A stretch of 64,000 nt of DNA from Streptosporangiaceae bacterium (GCA_025964695.1 JAOPYK010000155.1:59785-123784); one strand, 5' to 3'; positions 8,301 to 16,096 are shown, counted from the first letter of the stretch. Numbers and translations are program-made. Notes: generated from the letters alone by a model not told the origin.

Positions 8301-9322
8301 GGTCGGAGTTCCGGTCGAACATCAAGGACCTCTTCGGCTCCAAGCTGGAGCTGCGGCTCGGCGACGCCTACGAGTCCGAGGTGGAGCGGCGGCTGGCCGT
8401 CAACGTGCCGGAGGGCCGCCCCGGGCGCGGGCTCTCCCGCGACGGGTTCCACTTCCTCGGCGCCCTGCCCCGGATCGACGGGGACTCCTCGGCCGACTCC
8501 CTCACCGACGGGATCGCCAAGCTCGTCGACGCGATCGGATCCGCCTGGCAGGGACCTCGCGCTCCCGGCGTCCGGATGCTGCCGGACCTGCTGCCGGCCT
8601 CGTCCCTGCCCGAGGTCTCCGAGACCGGTTCGCGGGTACCGATCGGCATCGACGAGGAGACGCTGGCCCCGGTCCTGCTGGACTTCTCCGTCGATCCGCA
8701 CTTCCTGGTGCTCGGCGACTCCGAGTGCGGCAAGTCCAACCTGCTCCGGCACATCACCACCTCGCTGATCTCGCGGTACACCCCGGCGCAGGCGCGGTTC
8801 ATCTTCATCGACTACAGCCGGTCGCTGCTGGACGTCGCGTCGACCGAGCATCAGATCGGTTTCGCGGCGTCCTCGACGGCGGCGGCCGGGCTGGTCAACG
8901 ACATCCATGGGGCGATGGTCGCCCGGCTTCCTCCGGCCGATCTCACGCCCGACCAGCTGCGGTCGCGGTCGTGGTGGACCGGCGCCGATCTGTTCCTCAT
9001 CATCGACGACTACGAGATGGTGGCGACCTCGGACAACCCGCTGAGGCCGCTGGTGGAACTGCTGCCGCAGGCTCGTGACATCGGCATCCACGTCATTCTG
9101 TCGCGCTCCATGGGCGGGGCCGGCCGGGCTCTGTTCGACCCGGTCATCCAGCGCATCAAGGAGATGTCGTCCCCCGGACTGGTGATGTCCGGCAACAAGG
9201 ACGAAGGAGTCCTGCTCGGCAATGTCAAGCCGCACAAACTGCCGGTCGGCCGCGGCTATTTCGTCTCACGCCGCAGCGGCACGCGCCTCATCCAGACCGC
9301 TCTACTGGACGGCGATTCGTGA
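5372..9322 (+). CDS. eccC: type VII secretion ATPase EccC (three FtsK/SpoIIIE domains)
   Basis: The track ORF starts at 5258, but ATG 5372 (MSTLLVRRAERRKPPEMPRG) gives 1316 residues, the normal EccC length and N-terminus. Two membrane segments lie near residues 45-90. Three RecA-like domains follow, with Walker A motifs GATGSGKSE (about residue 481), GGPQTGKST (830) and GDSECGKSN (1115). The matching Walker B regions are LVLDEFSEL, LVVDNWLTL and LIIDDYEMV; only the first keeps the Asp-Glu pair, as is usual. EccC powers export and recognises WXG100 substrates with its later domains. Its stop overlaps the next gene (GTGA). A GGAGCGAG stretch upstream may be the ribosome binding site. Confidence 0.96.
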   Translation: MSTLLVRRAERRKPPEMPRGEILMDSPPELPEVISNTFQNVLMYLPMAAGSGAMVFMFMNPNANMLQMVAGGMFALSMFGMMFSQVGQRSGERKIKLNGARRDYLRYLGQVRKKVRRAASMQREALEWNNPRPDRLWSIVMSARIWERRATDPDFGQVRIATGAQRLAVQLIPPETKPVEDLEPMSAGALRRFMRAHSTVPELPVAIQLKSFARIVPSGDPEAVYGMVRAMIMQVAAFHSPDDVRITVCASPDRMPQWEWIKWLPHALHPGEYDATGQVRLLTRTLTELESLLGPEIKDRARFGSGRSGGDLPFHLVIMDGGQSSYESQIAADGIDGVCVLDLTQTVAPTPAATMLRLHVTADRVQMLQRDRTGKDVPTPIGRPDAAGAAQAEALARQVAPFRSSSAGEPELDLLAANTTLTSLLGLPDPYSLDASALWRPRAQRNRFRVPIGLDSEGRPIELDIKESAQGGVGPHGLCIGATGSGKSELLRTLVLGLAMTHSPEVLNFVLVDFKGGATFLGMEGLQHVSAIITNLEDELPLVDRMYDALHGEMVRRQEYLRAQGNYASLRDYEKARVEGAPLAPMPTLFLVLDEFSELLSAKPDFAELFVMIGRLGRSLGVHLLLASQRLEEGKLRGLDTHLSYRIGLRTFSAMESRVVLGVPDAYELPPQPGNGYLKFATEPMIRFKAAYVSGPVGEEAGRPAATTAQIVQQVLPYGVEYIPPQIISTSSAPEQQSSSETLFDVVVRQLAGQGPAPHQIWLPPLDEPPTLDTLLPPLSEGEFGLAPAGWEWRGKLHAVVGIVDRPFDQRREPYWLDLSAAAGHIGVAGGPQTGKSTLLRTVITSLALQHTPAEVQFYCLDFGGGTLNAIRDLPHIGGVASRMDADRVRRTVAEITTLLESREQMFAERGIDSMPTYRRMRAAGDFPGDGFGDVFLVVDNWLTLRQDYEALEGSITQLAARGLGYGIHLVAATNKWSEFRSNIKDLFGSKLELRLGDAYESEVERRLAVNVPEGRPGRGLSRDGFHFLGALPRIDGDSSADSLTDGIAKLVDAIGSAWQGPRAPGVRMLPDLLPASSLPEVSETGSRVPIGIDEETLAPVLLDFSVDPHFLVLGDSECGKSNLLRHITTSLISRYTPAQARFIFIDYSRSLLDVASTEHQIGFAASSTAAAGLVNDIHGAMVARLPPADLTPDQLRSRSWWTGADLFLIIDDYEMVATSDNPLRPLVELLPQARDIGIHVILSRSMGGAGRALFDPVIQRIKEMSSPGLVMSGNKDEGVLLGNVKPHKLPVGRGYFVSRRSGTRLIQTALLDGDS

Positions 9323-9732
9323 GGTTAAATCCCGATGTCATGTGGCTGAACGAGGTACAGAACTCGTATGATCGCGACATGGATTTCGCCAAGGACCTAT
9401 TCGAGCAGGCCATGCGTGATGTCGAGTCGCAGCTGGGCTCCTCGAACGGGGTCCTAGAGGAGATCCAGAACCTCGCGGTGGAGGCGGTGAGCGAGGACGA
9501 ACTGATCCGGGCGACCGTGGGCCCACCCGGTTTCCTGCAATCGCTGGAACTTGACCCGCGGGTCAAGCGGCTCGATGTCGAGACGCTCGCCGAACAGATC
9601 ATGGAGATGGTGAACGGCGCCTCCGACCTGCTGCGGACCGAGATGGCCGAGCGCGTACAGGCACTGATGCCCGACCTCGATCCGGCGAAGCTGATGGCGG
9701 AGTTCACCCAGTCCCGCGAGACCGACCACTGA
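9319..9732 (+). CDS. YbaB/EbfC-like protein in the ESX operon
   Basis: A 137-residue protein begins at a GTG that overlaps the eccC stop codon by 4 bp. Later in-frame ATGs (9340, 9379) are alternatives. The stretch ELIRATVGPPGFLQSLELDPRV followed by ETLAEQIMEMVNGASDLL matches the YbaB fold pattern (beta-hairpin core then a long helix) and parallels the YbaB gene at 11695. YbaB/EbfC proteins are small DNA-binding, nucleoid-associated dimers. Tight coupling to eccC suggests an ESX-specific job instead, possibly as a chaperone-like factor, but that is inference. No membrane segment is present. Confidence 0.65.
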   Translation: MRLNPDVMWLNEVQNSYDRDMDFAKDLFEQAMRDVESQLGSSNGVLEEIQNLAVEAVSEDELIRATVGPPGFLQSLELDPRVKRLDVETLAEQIMEMVNGASDLLRTEMAERVQALMPDLDPAKLMAEFTQSRETDH

Positions 9733-9745
9733 CTCTGGAGGCCGC

Positions 9746-10084
9746 GTGGCACCGCCGCACGAATTGAAAGTCGACCCGGCCGAGCTCAAGGCCCAGGCGG
9801 GCAAGCTCGACACCGCCGGCGACGATCTCAATACCAAGCTGGGCAACGCGTTCAAGGCACTGCACGGGCTGGGCGGCTTCTGGGGCGACGACGACACCGG
9901 TCACACGTTCTACAACGGTGACGGGAAGCCCGGATACGGCGCCCAGTACGACAATGCCTCCACCGACATCAACGCGATGATCAAGGGCTACCACGACATC
10001 GCGGGCGGCTTTCAGCAGATGGCCAAGAACATCGATGTGGCCAACTGGAACAGCATCGTGGCGCTTCCCAAGGTGCCGAAGTGA
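9746..10084 (+). CDS. WXG100-like ESX protein
   Basis: This is a 112-residue protein starting at GTG with GGAGG seven bases upstream. It begins with a helical stretch (KVDPAELKAQAGKLDTAGDDL) and has a W-G turn in GGFWGDDDTGHTF, then a second helical part (NASTDINAMIKGYHDIAGGF). This is the helix-turn-helix plan of WXG100 proteins, in the subgroup with WGDD rather than W-x-G. It overlaps the next gene by 4 bp, implying coupled translation. It is probably an ESX substrate or the partner of the larger protein that follows. Confidence 0.75.
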   Translation: MAPPHELKVDPAELKAQAGKLDTAGDDLNTKLGNAFKALHGLGGFWGDDDTGHTFYNGDGKPGYGAQYDNASTDINAMIKGYHDIAGGFQQMAKNIDVANWNSIVALPKVPK

Positions 10085-11031
10085 CCCTCGAGGGCGTCCT
10101 GCTGTGGATCGGCGGGGTCGAGATGCCCAAGGGCGACCCGGGTAAGACCCGGGACGCGGCGAAGATCTGGAATCAGCTGGCCGCCGACCTGGACGCGAAC
10201 ATCAAGACCACCGGGCCGGTGGCGGCCGACGTCTGGGCCAAGAACTCCGGCGACGGGATCGACGCGTTCAAAAAGTTCTGGACGGACGAGTTCGCCCCCT
10301 ATCCGGAAGAGGTCGCCGCCTACTGCAAGCGGGTCGGCGGCGTCTGCGACAATTACGCCCAGATCCTGGACGACATGCGGTTCGCCTACCTCATCCTCGC
10401 CTGGGTCACCTGGATCAACATGCTGATCACCATCGCATGGGGCTGGGTCACGGGTTATGCCGAGCTCGCCGCGCTGCGAGTCGCCTCGTGGATGAGAGCT
10501 CAGGGCATCAAGCGCCTCTACCAGGTCCTGGTCAAGATACTCATCGAGGCCCTCGTCGACAGCGCGGCCTACGCGGTCGTCACGCAACTCGGGCAGTACG
10601 CCACCTTCAAGGTGGCCGAGATGATCACCGGGCGCCATTACAACGACACCATGAAGCACGTTTTCAAGTTCGATCCCTATTCATGGGGCGACAACCTCAG
10701 CCAGGGCCTCCAGACCTTCGTCGCCAACGCCGCATTCGACATCAGCGCCGAACCCATCGGCGCTCTCCAGAAGGCCGGCGGCGGCAAGTGGGCGGGCTTC
10801 TGGGGCGCACATCCGCGGTTCGGCGGCTTCACCAAGCGAATGGGCGCCTCCAACGTCTACACCATCGTGAACAACGAATACGCCAACCTGTTCATGGGCG
10901 GCGACAAATCCGTCCTGCCGACCCTGAACCAGGAGGCCCAGAAGGTCATCTTTCACGGAACCCGGGTGCTCAAGAACCCGAAAAAGGGACCGGTGGGGCA
11001 TCCCGCCCAGATACCTGGGATCCCCCGTTGA
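10081..11031 (+). CDS. candidate ESX substrate with CpnT-like N-terminal domain and membrane segments
   Basis: The protein (316 residues) starts at a GTG overlapping the previous stop. Residues 15-100 (MPKGDPGKTRDAAKIWNQLAADL, then WAKNSGDGIDAFKKFW) resemble the helical WXG-like domain at the N-terminus of CpnT-type channel/toxin proteins. Two hydrophobic segments follow at about residues 100-145 (YLILAWVTWINMLITIAWGW). The C-terminal half contains Trp/Gly/Phe-rich stretches and no recognised catalytic motif. The layout (ESX-targeting helices, membrane insertion, variable tail) is that of a T7SS effector, but toxicity cannot be claimed. It is coupled upstream to a small WXG-like gene and downstream to a membrane protein, as effector-partner sets often are. 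Confidence 0.6.
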   Translation: MTLEGVLLWIGGVEMPKGDPGKTRDAAKIWNQLAADLDANIKTTGPVAADVWAKNSGDGIDAFKKFWTDEFAPYPEEVAAYCKRVGGVCDNYAQILDDMRFAYLILAWVTWINMLITIAWGWVTGYAELAALRVASWMRAQGIKRLYQVLVKILIEALVDSAAYAVVTQLGQYATFKVAEMITGRHYNDTMKHVFKFDPYSWGDNLSQGLQTFVANAAFDISAEPIGALQKAGGGKWAGFWGAHPRFGGFTKRMGASNVYTIVNNEYANLFMGGDKSVLPTLNQEAQKVIFHGTRVLKNPKKGPVGHPAQIPGIPR

Positions 11032-11537
11032 CCCTTCGCCGTCCCGCCGTGTTGCTCGGCGGCGCGGTTTTGCTCGTCCTCGCGGGCTGGCTCGCGTACA
11101 CCACGGTGCACACTCTGGACGGGCCGTGGGGACGACCGGGAAGCCCCGGTACGCTCACCCTCACGCGGTGCCGGACCTACAAGGGAGGCGGCGGGGATCC
11201 GCCGACGATGTCCTGCACCGGCACCTTCACCCCCGATCATGGCGGAAGCCCGGTGCCCGGTGTACGGCTGAACCTGGATCGGGTGGGTCCCTGGGCCCCC
11301 GGGGGAATCCGCCGGGTATGGCTTCCCAGCGCGTCCCACACGGCCTACCGGCCGGGCGGCAATGACTGGCTGATCCGGCTCGGCTTCTTCCTGTTCCTGC
11401 TGGGCTGCTCCATAGCCCTCATCGGCACCGCCGACGGGTCCCGCTGGGCCAGGCGAGTGCAGGTCACCGGCGCGGTCGTCGCGATGTCCGCCTTCCCGGT
11501 CCCGCTGCTCGTCTGGCTGATCTCACTGCTCGGCTGA
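11028..11537 (+). CDS. small membrane protein of the ESX operon
   Basis: The track shows this only as the tail of a longer shadow frame (10437-11537). The real gene probably starts at TTG 11028, overlapping the previous stop by 4 bp (TTGA), and yields 169 residues. A GTG at 11049 is an alternative. Hydrophobic segments lie near the N-terminus (AVLLGGAVLLVLAGWLAY) and in two C-terminal helices (LGFFLFLLGCSIALIG, then AVVAMSAFPVPLLVWLI). The exposed loop holds two Cys (TRCRTYKGGGGDPPTMSC), which could form a disulphide. Function is unknown; coupling suggests it serves the preceding candidate effector, perhaps as an immunity or anchoring protein. Confidence 0.65.
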   Translation: MTLRRPAVLLGGAVLLVLAGWLAYTTVHTLDGPWGRPGSPGTLTLTRCRTYKGGGGDPPTMSCTGTFTPDHGGSPVPGVRLNLDRVGPWAPGGIRRVWLPSASHTAYRPGGNDWLIRLGFFLFLLGCSIALIGTADGSRWARRVQVTGAVVAMSAFPVPLLVWLISLLG

Positions 11538-11694
11538 GAGAATCGCGGCCTCGATGACGCGACCTGTGTCACGAGATGTCGAGCGGACTTCTGGACTTTC
11601 CGCTCCGCACAGGACATCCGGCAATGTCTCGGAACAAGCTGCCGAATCCCCTAAAGTGGGCACGTCTCGGCCGAACGGAACGTGAGGATTCCTT

Positions 11695-12129
11695 GTGAAC
11701 GGGTTCGGTGACTTCGCGAACATCGATGTGGACAAGGTCCTGCGCGAGGCTCAGGGCCAGCAGGCCCGCATTCAGCAGATGCAGGAGCGGATCGCGGAGC
11801 TGGTCGGCCGGGCGTCGGACGAATCCGGGCTGGTCACCGCCACGTTCACGGCCGCCGAAGGGCTCGCCGACCTCGAGATCAAGCCGCGTGCGCTCGCCCC
11901 CGGCTCTCAGGAACTGGCCAAGACCATCAAACAGGTCATCCAGGAGGCCAGTGCCGACCTGCAGGCCCAGATGCGCGCGGTCATGCGGGAGGTCTTCCCC
12001 GACCACGAGTCCGCGCTGGACAAGGACGCCGCCATCGCCAAGGCGCAGGAGGCCAAGGACGCCTTCGACCGGGTGATGACCGACGCCATGGGAGAACTCG
12101 AACAGATCCGTAAGCGCCTCGGTCTCTAG
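11695..12129 (+). CDS. YbaB/EbfC family nucleoid-associated-like protein
   Basis: This protein has 144 residues, with the YbaB core visible as SGLVTATFTAAEGLADLEIKP followed by a long helix (ELAKTIKQVIQEASADLQAQM). A helical N-terminus (QARIQQMQERIAELVGRA) and a C-terminal helical extension beyond the usual ~105 residues complete it. Start is GTG with GAGGA upstream. It is the second YbaB-like gene in this ESX locus and ends 5 bp before the convergent gene 12135-12824. YbaB proteins bind DNA as dimers; duplicated copies inside ESX loci suggest a locus-specific regulatory or structural role. Confidence 0.8.
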   Translation: MNGFGDFANIDVDKVLREAQGQQARIQQMQERIAELVGRASDESGLVTATFTAAEGLADLEIKPRALAPGSQELAKTIKQVIQEASADLQAQMRAVMREVFPDHESALDKDAAIAKAQEAKDAFDRVMTDAMGELEQIRKRLGL

Positions 12130-12134
12130 CCCGC

Positions 12135-12824
12135 TCAGGCCCCCGCGCCCAGTGTGGGGATCTTCGGCGTGCCCATCATCAGCTCGACCTGCTTGAACAT
12201 GGGCGGTCCGCCGTCCGGGGTCACCATCATCTGCGATGTACCGGTCATTTCTCCGGCGGTGAGAATGGCCATCACCGCCCCGAGCATCACCCGGACGCTG
12301 CCCTGCACGGTGGAGAGCATCGAGGCGATCCAGGCGGCGACGCCGTTCGCCTCACCCTCGAGGCTCGGCACCGCGAGTGCTCCCACGACGGTCGCCGCCG
12401 CAGCGAGGATGATGGCCGCCTGGACGGCCATGATCGTCGCCACGACGAAAGCCATCGCCGCGAGGGCGAAGAAGACCCAGGACACGACGTCCAGCATGTC
12501 GCCGACGCTGCCGTGGTACTGATGCGCCTTGGTCAATTCCTGCTTGTACCGCTGCACGGCGTCATCGAATGCGGCGCGGTCGTGGCCCTGCCACTTGTCC
12601 GGAGGCACCCCGTTCGCCAGGTTCTCCATCTCGTTCTTCAGCGCCTCCACCTGCGAGGCCACCTGTTTCCAGTCACCGGCGGCACCGGCCATCGCACCCG
12701 GGTTGGAAATGATGATGCCGATCTCGATGACGACCATCAGGGTCCCGGGAATGACGCACGAGGCGAAGACCGCCTCGGCCAGCGCGGCCCATCCCATGAA
12801 CTCGCCGGTGTCCCGCACATCCAT
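12135..12824 (-). CDS. WXG100-like protein fused to membrane segments
   Basis: The product has 229 residues. A hydrophobic N-terminal segment (VFASCVIPGTLMVVIEIGIII) precedes a WXG-like helical hairpin at about residues 50-105, with DKWQGHDRAAFDDAV as the W-x-G turn. Two or three hydrophobic segments follow (VVSWVFFALAAMAFVVATIMA, then AAIILAAAATVVGALAV). The C-terminal 50 residues are soluble. Membrane-tethered WXG proteins occur in actinobacterial ESX loci, often together with large secreted substrates. Start is ATG with GGAGCGCGAG upstream. It is the promoter-distal member of a leftward pair with the repeat-rich 378-residue gene. Confidence 0.75.
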   Translation of the reverse strand: MDVRDTGEFMGWAALAEAVFASCVIPGTLMVVIEIGIIISNPGAMAGAAGDWKQVASQVEALKNEMENLANGVPPDKWQGHDRAAFDDAVQRYKQELTKAHQYHGSVGDMLDVVSWVFFALAAMAFVVATIMAVQAAIILAAAATVVGALAVPSLEGEANGVAAWIASMLSTVQGSVRVMLGAVMAILTAGEMTGTSQMMVTPDGGPPMFKQVELMMGTPKIPTLGAGA

Positions 12825-12865
12825 CTCGCGCTCCCTGTTCCTGGCCGGCCGGTGTCAGGCCTGGT

Positions 12866-14002
12866 TCACGCCGTCGGCAGCGTGCTGTTGTTCTCGGCGC
12901 CGTTCCAGTTCGCCGCGTTCCCGTAGAGCGCCGACTTCCATTTCCTGAGCTGATCGTGGCCGTCGGCGAGGTATCTCACGGCCGACTGGCGGACCGTGTC
13001 GTGCGTCGCGTTCAACGGCAGGCCGAGCACGCCGAAGCTCGGGAAGCCCACATGGATCTGCGAGGTCTTCGAGGCGGCGTCGGTCATCTGCGCTCCGGGC
13101 TGGCTGGCCAGCTTGTCGCCCAGTTGCTTCATCGCGGTCTGATCGGCGTTCTTGGTCTGGTTGTCGCCACCGGATCCCTGCGCCGGGTTGTTCGGAGACG
13201 GCGGGAAGCCGGACGGCATTCCACCACCGCCACCGCCCGAGGGCGGGCCGCCTCCCCCGGACGGGGAGCCTCCGCCGCCGCCGGGGGGAGGGGAAGCTCC
13301 GGCGGGGCCACCGCCGGCGGTTTTCGGCGGCTTGACGGCCTTGGGAACGGCCGGTGCGTCCTTCCCCGGGGTGTCAGGGCCGGCTCCGCCCTGCGGCGGG
13401 GCCGGAAGCGCGTGGACCTTGACGTGGCCGCTCTTGTCCTGGGAGAGGTCCAGCTGTACGTGTTTGCCGGCCGCGACGTGGATGCGGGTGTCGTGCGGGT
13501 GGCCGGGGCCCTTGGGCACAGTGATGTCGAGGCTGCCGTCCTGGTTCTTGTGCACCGTGTACGGCACGTGCTGCTTGCCGCCGGGATCGGTGATGTCGGC
13601 CTGGGCGGCGTTCTTACCGAGTCCCTTGACGTCCTCGACAGGGGCATTGTGCGCGGGCTGGAAGCCGGAACCCTGATGGGCGGGAGGCTTGTGCGCCGGC
13701 TGTTGCGCGGGCTGGAAGCCGGAACCCTGATGGACCGGTGGCCGGTGCGCCGGGATGGTGGGGCCTGCTCCCTGCGACGTGCCGGTGGGGGCGCCGTTAC
13801 CCGCCGTACCGGGGACGGTGGCCGGGGTGAAGCCGGTCGGGGTGATCTCGACGGCGGTCGAGCCGTTCGCGTCCGGCGTCACCTGCCGCCCATCGACGTA
13901 GACCGTCACGTCAGGCGCCGATCCGTTCACCGGACCGCTCCGCGCCGCAACCGTACCGGCGGGATTGAGCAGGGCATCGATGCGCGTTCTGCTGTCACTC
14001 AT
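12866..14002 (-). CDS. ESX-locus Pro/Gly-rich repeat protein
   Basis: This 378-residue protein has no signal peptide or membrane segment. It contains a duplicated HQGSGFQPA block (about residues 90-120), a short beta-rich central part (HVPYTVHKNQDGSLDITVPKG), and a long Pro/Gly/Ser linker (PPPGGGGGSPSGGGG). The helical C-terminal end (MKQLGDKLASQPGAQMTDAASK ... YLADGHDQLRKWKSALYGNA) may be a WXG-like export signal. At DNA level the duplication is an exact 29-bp match 54 bp apart. Start is ATG with GGAG six bases upstream. Position between WXG-membrane protein and MycP makes an exported substrate likely, but its role is unknown. Confidence 0.65.
   Translation of the reverse strand: MSDSRTRIDALLNPAGTVAARSGPVNGSAPDVTVYVDGRQVTPDANGSTAVEITPTGFTPATVPGTAGNGAPTGTSQGAGPTIPAHRPPVHQGSGFQPAQQPAHKPPAHQGSGFQPAHNAPVEDVKGLGKNAAQADITDPGGKQHVPYTVHKNQDGSLDITVPKGPGHPHDTRIHVAAGKHVQLDLSQDKSGHVKVHALPAPPQGGAGPDTPGKDAPAVPKAVKPPKTAGGGPAGASPPPGGGGGSPSGGGGPPSGGGGGGMPSGFPPSPNNPAQGSGGDNQTKNADQTAMKQLGDKLASQPGAQMTDAASKTSQIHVGFPSFGVLGLPLNATHDTVRQSAVRYLADGHDQLRKWKSALYGNAANWNGAENNSTLPTA
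13651..13733. repeat. 29-bp direct repeat inside the repeat-rich ESX gene
   Basis: The sequence GCGCGGGCTGGAAGCCGGAA and its continuation occur at 13651 and again at 13705, identical over about 29 bp with a 54-bp (18-codon) period. The unit encodes the HQGSGFQPA segment. The in-frame period suggests recent unit duplication in a flexible linker. Confidence 0.8.
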
Positions 14003-14070
14003 CGGCGGCTCCGTTTCGCGGGCGACTCCGTCATGATCCCACTCGCGGCGCTCTGGGCGATACGCCTTGT

Positions 14071-14121
14071 CCGGAAACTCACGACGTCCGGAAACTCACG
14101 ACGTCTGGAAACTCACGACGT
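14071..14121. repeat. three tandem 17-bp repeats across the mycP stop codon
   Basis: Three head-to-tail copies of CCGGAAACTCACGACGT lie at 14071-14087, 14088-14104 and 14105-14121; the last has one change (CTGG). The mycP stop codon (14113-14115) is inside the third copy, so the other two copies repeat the terminal codons and stop downstream of the gene. The odd period (17) and single short block argue against CRISPR. Confidence 0.85.
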
Positions 14122-15441
14122 CCGGCGGCCGGAGCGCCAGTGACGGCGGCGGGCGGCCGGCACGATGGCACCGCCGAGAGCGAGCGCGCCGGCGACGACG
14201 AGGGCCCCGCCCGCCAGCGACAGCCCGAGCGTCCGGGTGAAGGTGTCGGTGGGGCCCGGCCGCACGATGGCCACCGCCGGCGGCCGGGCCGAACTCGGCA
14301 CGGCACCGTTCTCCTCGGGCAGCACCGCGGTGACCGCCTGCAGGGGGTTGACGACCCCGGCGCCGGTACCGGCGACCGTTCCGCCGTCCGCGGTGGCCTC
14401 GATCCGGTGCGCCACCTGCTGGTAGGTGAGCTTCGGGTAGTAGGAGCGGACGAGCGCCGCGACACCCGCCACGAAGGGAGCCGAGAAGCTGGTGCCGCTG
14501 TCTTGGCGGTACAACCCGTCCGCCCAGGTGGAGACGACGTCCTTGCCGGGCGCCACCACGGTGACCCGGGTCTGGATGTTGGAGTGTTCCCAGAGCTGCC
14601 CGTCGCTGCCGATGGCTCCCACGGCGACGACTCCCGGATAGTTCGCCGGGTACGCCGGCGCGGCCGTGGAGGCGTCGGCACCGTCCACGTTGCCGGCCGC
14701 GGCCACGATCAGCGCGTCCTTGCTCTGCGCGAAGGTCACCGCCGACTTGAGCAAACGGCTGTCCGGGGCCCGCGACGACACGTTGATGACCTTGGCCCCT
14801 CTTTTCGCGGCCTCCCGGATCGCGTCGGCGAGGAAGCGGGCGTCACTCTTCTCGGCGGTCGCCTCCTTGACGGAAAGGATGCGGGCCGCTGGTGCCACCC
14901 CCACAAACGGTATCTGCTGGGCGCGGAGATCCTGCGCGCCGATGATGCCGGCCGCCATCGTGCCGTGCCCGAGGCAGTCCCGCGTGGTCGTGCGGGTGAC
15001 GTCCAGAGACTGCACGCGGCCTTGCAGTTGGCGATGCGAGACGTCCACGCCGCTGTCCACGACCCCCACCGTGACGCCGGCGCCGCGCGTCAGCGGCCAC
15101 ACGTCGGTGAACCCGAGTTGCCGCTGCGGCCACGGCTCCACCTTGATCTCCGATGCCGGGCTGCCCGCATACTGCAGCTGACACGACACCGTGGGGGTCG
15201 GCTTCGGCGGCTTCTGGGTCACCGTGACCTTGGCGGTCACCGTCTTGCCGGATCCCGTGGTCGGCTTGGCGGACTTGGTCGGCTTGGTGGTCGGCGCGGC
15301 ACCGGGAGCCGCGAGGGCGGGAGGAAGCAGCACCGCGGAGGCCAGGAGGAGACTTCCGCCCGCACCGGCCAGGCCCATGGTCCACTTTCCGGTCACGGCA
15401 CCGGCTGGTCTCCTGGTTCCCGACAGCACGCTCCAGACCAT
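14113..15441 (-). CDS. mycP: mycosin, type VII secretion-associated subtilisin-like protease
   Basis: The protein (442 residues) is a subtilase with the complete triad: Asp129 in VGVVDSGVD, His159 in CLGHGTMAAG and Ser318 in SGTSFSAPFVAG, plus Asn251 (AAAGN) for the oxyanion hole. A signal or anchor helix lies at about residues 23-45 and a C-terminal membrane helix at about 402-430 (LSLAGGALVVAGALALGG). A Thr/Lys/Pro-rich propeptide-like region (45-85) precedes the catalytic domain. MycP proteases sit on the outer face of the cytoplasmic membrane and stabilise the ESX complex. Two Cys (about 87 and 156) could pair. The stop codon lies in a tandem repeat. Confidence 0.95.
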   Translation of the reverse strand: MVWSVLSGTRRPAGAVTGKWTMGLAGAGGSLLLASAVLLPPALAAPGAAPTTKPTKSAKPTTGSGKTVTAKVTVTQKPPKPTPTVSCQLQYAGSPASEIKVEPWPQRQLGFTDVWPLTRGAGVTVGVVDSGVDVSHRQLQGRVQSLDVTRTTTRDCLGHGTMAAGIIGAQDLRAQQIPFVGVAPAARILSVKEATAEKSDARFLADAIREAAKRGAKVINVSSRAPDSRLLKSAVTFAQSKDALIVAAAGNVDGADASTAAPAYPANYPGVVAVGAIGSDGQLWEHSNIQTRVTVVAPGKDVVSTWADGLYRQDSGTSFSAPFVAGVAALVRSYYPKLTYQQVAHRIEATADGGTVAGTGAGVVNPLQAVTAVLPEENGAVPSSARPPAVAIVRPGPTDTFTRTLGLSLAGGALVVAGALALGGAIVPAARRRHWRSGRRTS

Positions 15442-15502
15442 AGTGGAACGGCCGCTGAGCGTCTAAAGGTGGCAGAAGTCGTGAACCGCTACGATCTGGG
15501 CC

Positions 15503-16096
15503 GTGGAAGAGCCCGTGTCCGGAGGAGAGGAAACACCGCGCCGCCGGCGGACGTCCCTCGCCGTACTGGGTGTGTGCGCGCTCGCCATGGCGGCGGTCTG
15601 GGCGTTCGGCGGCTTCAACGCCACGCCCAGCGGACCGAAGGTGCTCGCCGCCGGTGCCACGGTGGACCAGGGCCGGTTCACCGTCACCTTCGTGTCCGCG
15701 CGGATCGGCATGGCCAAGGGCCAGTTCGGCCTGGGCCTCAAGCGCTCCCTGATCGTACGGGTGAAGGTGACCAACAACAGCAAGGAGACCACCTCGCTGA
15801 GCACCGACCTCGCCGACGGGGTGGCCGGGGAACCGAAACCCGGCAAGTACGTCGCGCCGGACAACGTCATCGGTTATGCCAACGGCAGCGAGACCACGAT
15901 GGTCCAGCCGGGCCTGCCGGTCGAGGCGGAGCTGACGTGGCCGCTGGCCGCCGACGTGAGCCCCGGAAAGATGACCGTCGCACTCTGGCAGTGGGACCAC
16001 TCCGCCGGCTTCACCGATCCGCAGTTCAACTGGAAGGTCGACAAGAAGTACACCCGGGCCTCCGCCAAGGTCACGCTGGCGGTGAATCCTCAATGA
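15503..16096 (+). CDS. membrane-anchored protein with DUF4352-like domain (ESX accessory)
   Basis: This 197-residue protein has a basic cytoplasmic N-terminus (EETPRRRRTS), one membrane helix at about residues 18-36 (LAVLGVCALAMAAVWAFGG), and an exposed beta-rich domain (DQGRFTVTFVSARIG ... SLIVRVKVTNNSKE) resembling the Ig-like DUF4352/TelA-type fold. A -10-like TACGAT at 15490 sits 8 nt before the GTG and there is no ribosome binding site, so the transcript may be leaderless. It heads a set of three 4-bp-overlapping genes with the same topology. Function is unknown. Confidence 0.75.
   Translation: MEEPVSGGEETPRRRRTSLAVLGVCALAMAAVWAFGGFNATPSGPKVLAAGATVDQGRFTVTFVSARIGMAKGQFGLGLKRSLIVRVKVTNNSKETTSLSTDLADGVAGEPKPGKYVAPDNVIGYANGSETTMVQPGLPVEAELTWPLAADVSPGKMTVALWQWDHSAGFTDPQFNWKVDKKYTRASAKVTLAVNPQ

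Noticed and set aside
9010-9237. short minus-strand ORF inside eccC
   Set aside because: Antisense to the third ATPase domain of EccC; no independent support.
14071-14121. CRISPR array
   Set aside because: The 17-bp units abut without spacers, there are only three, and they cover a coding end. No cas genes are present.
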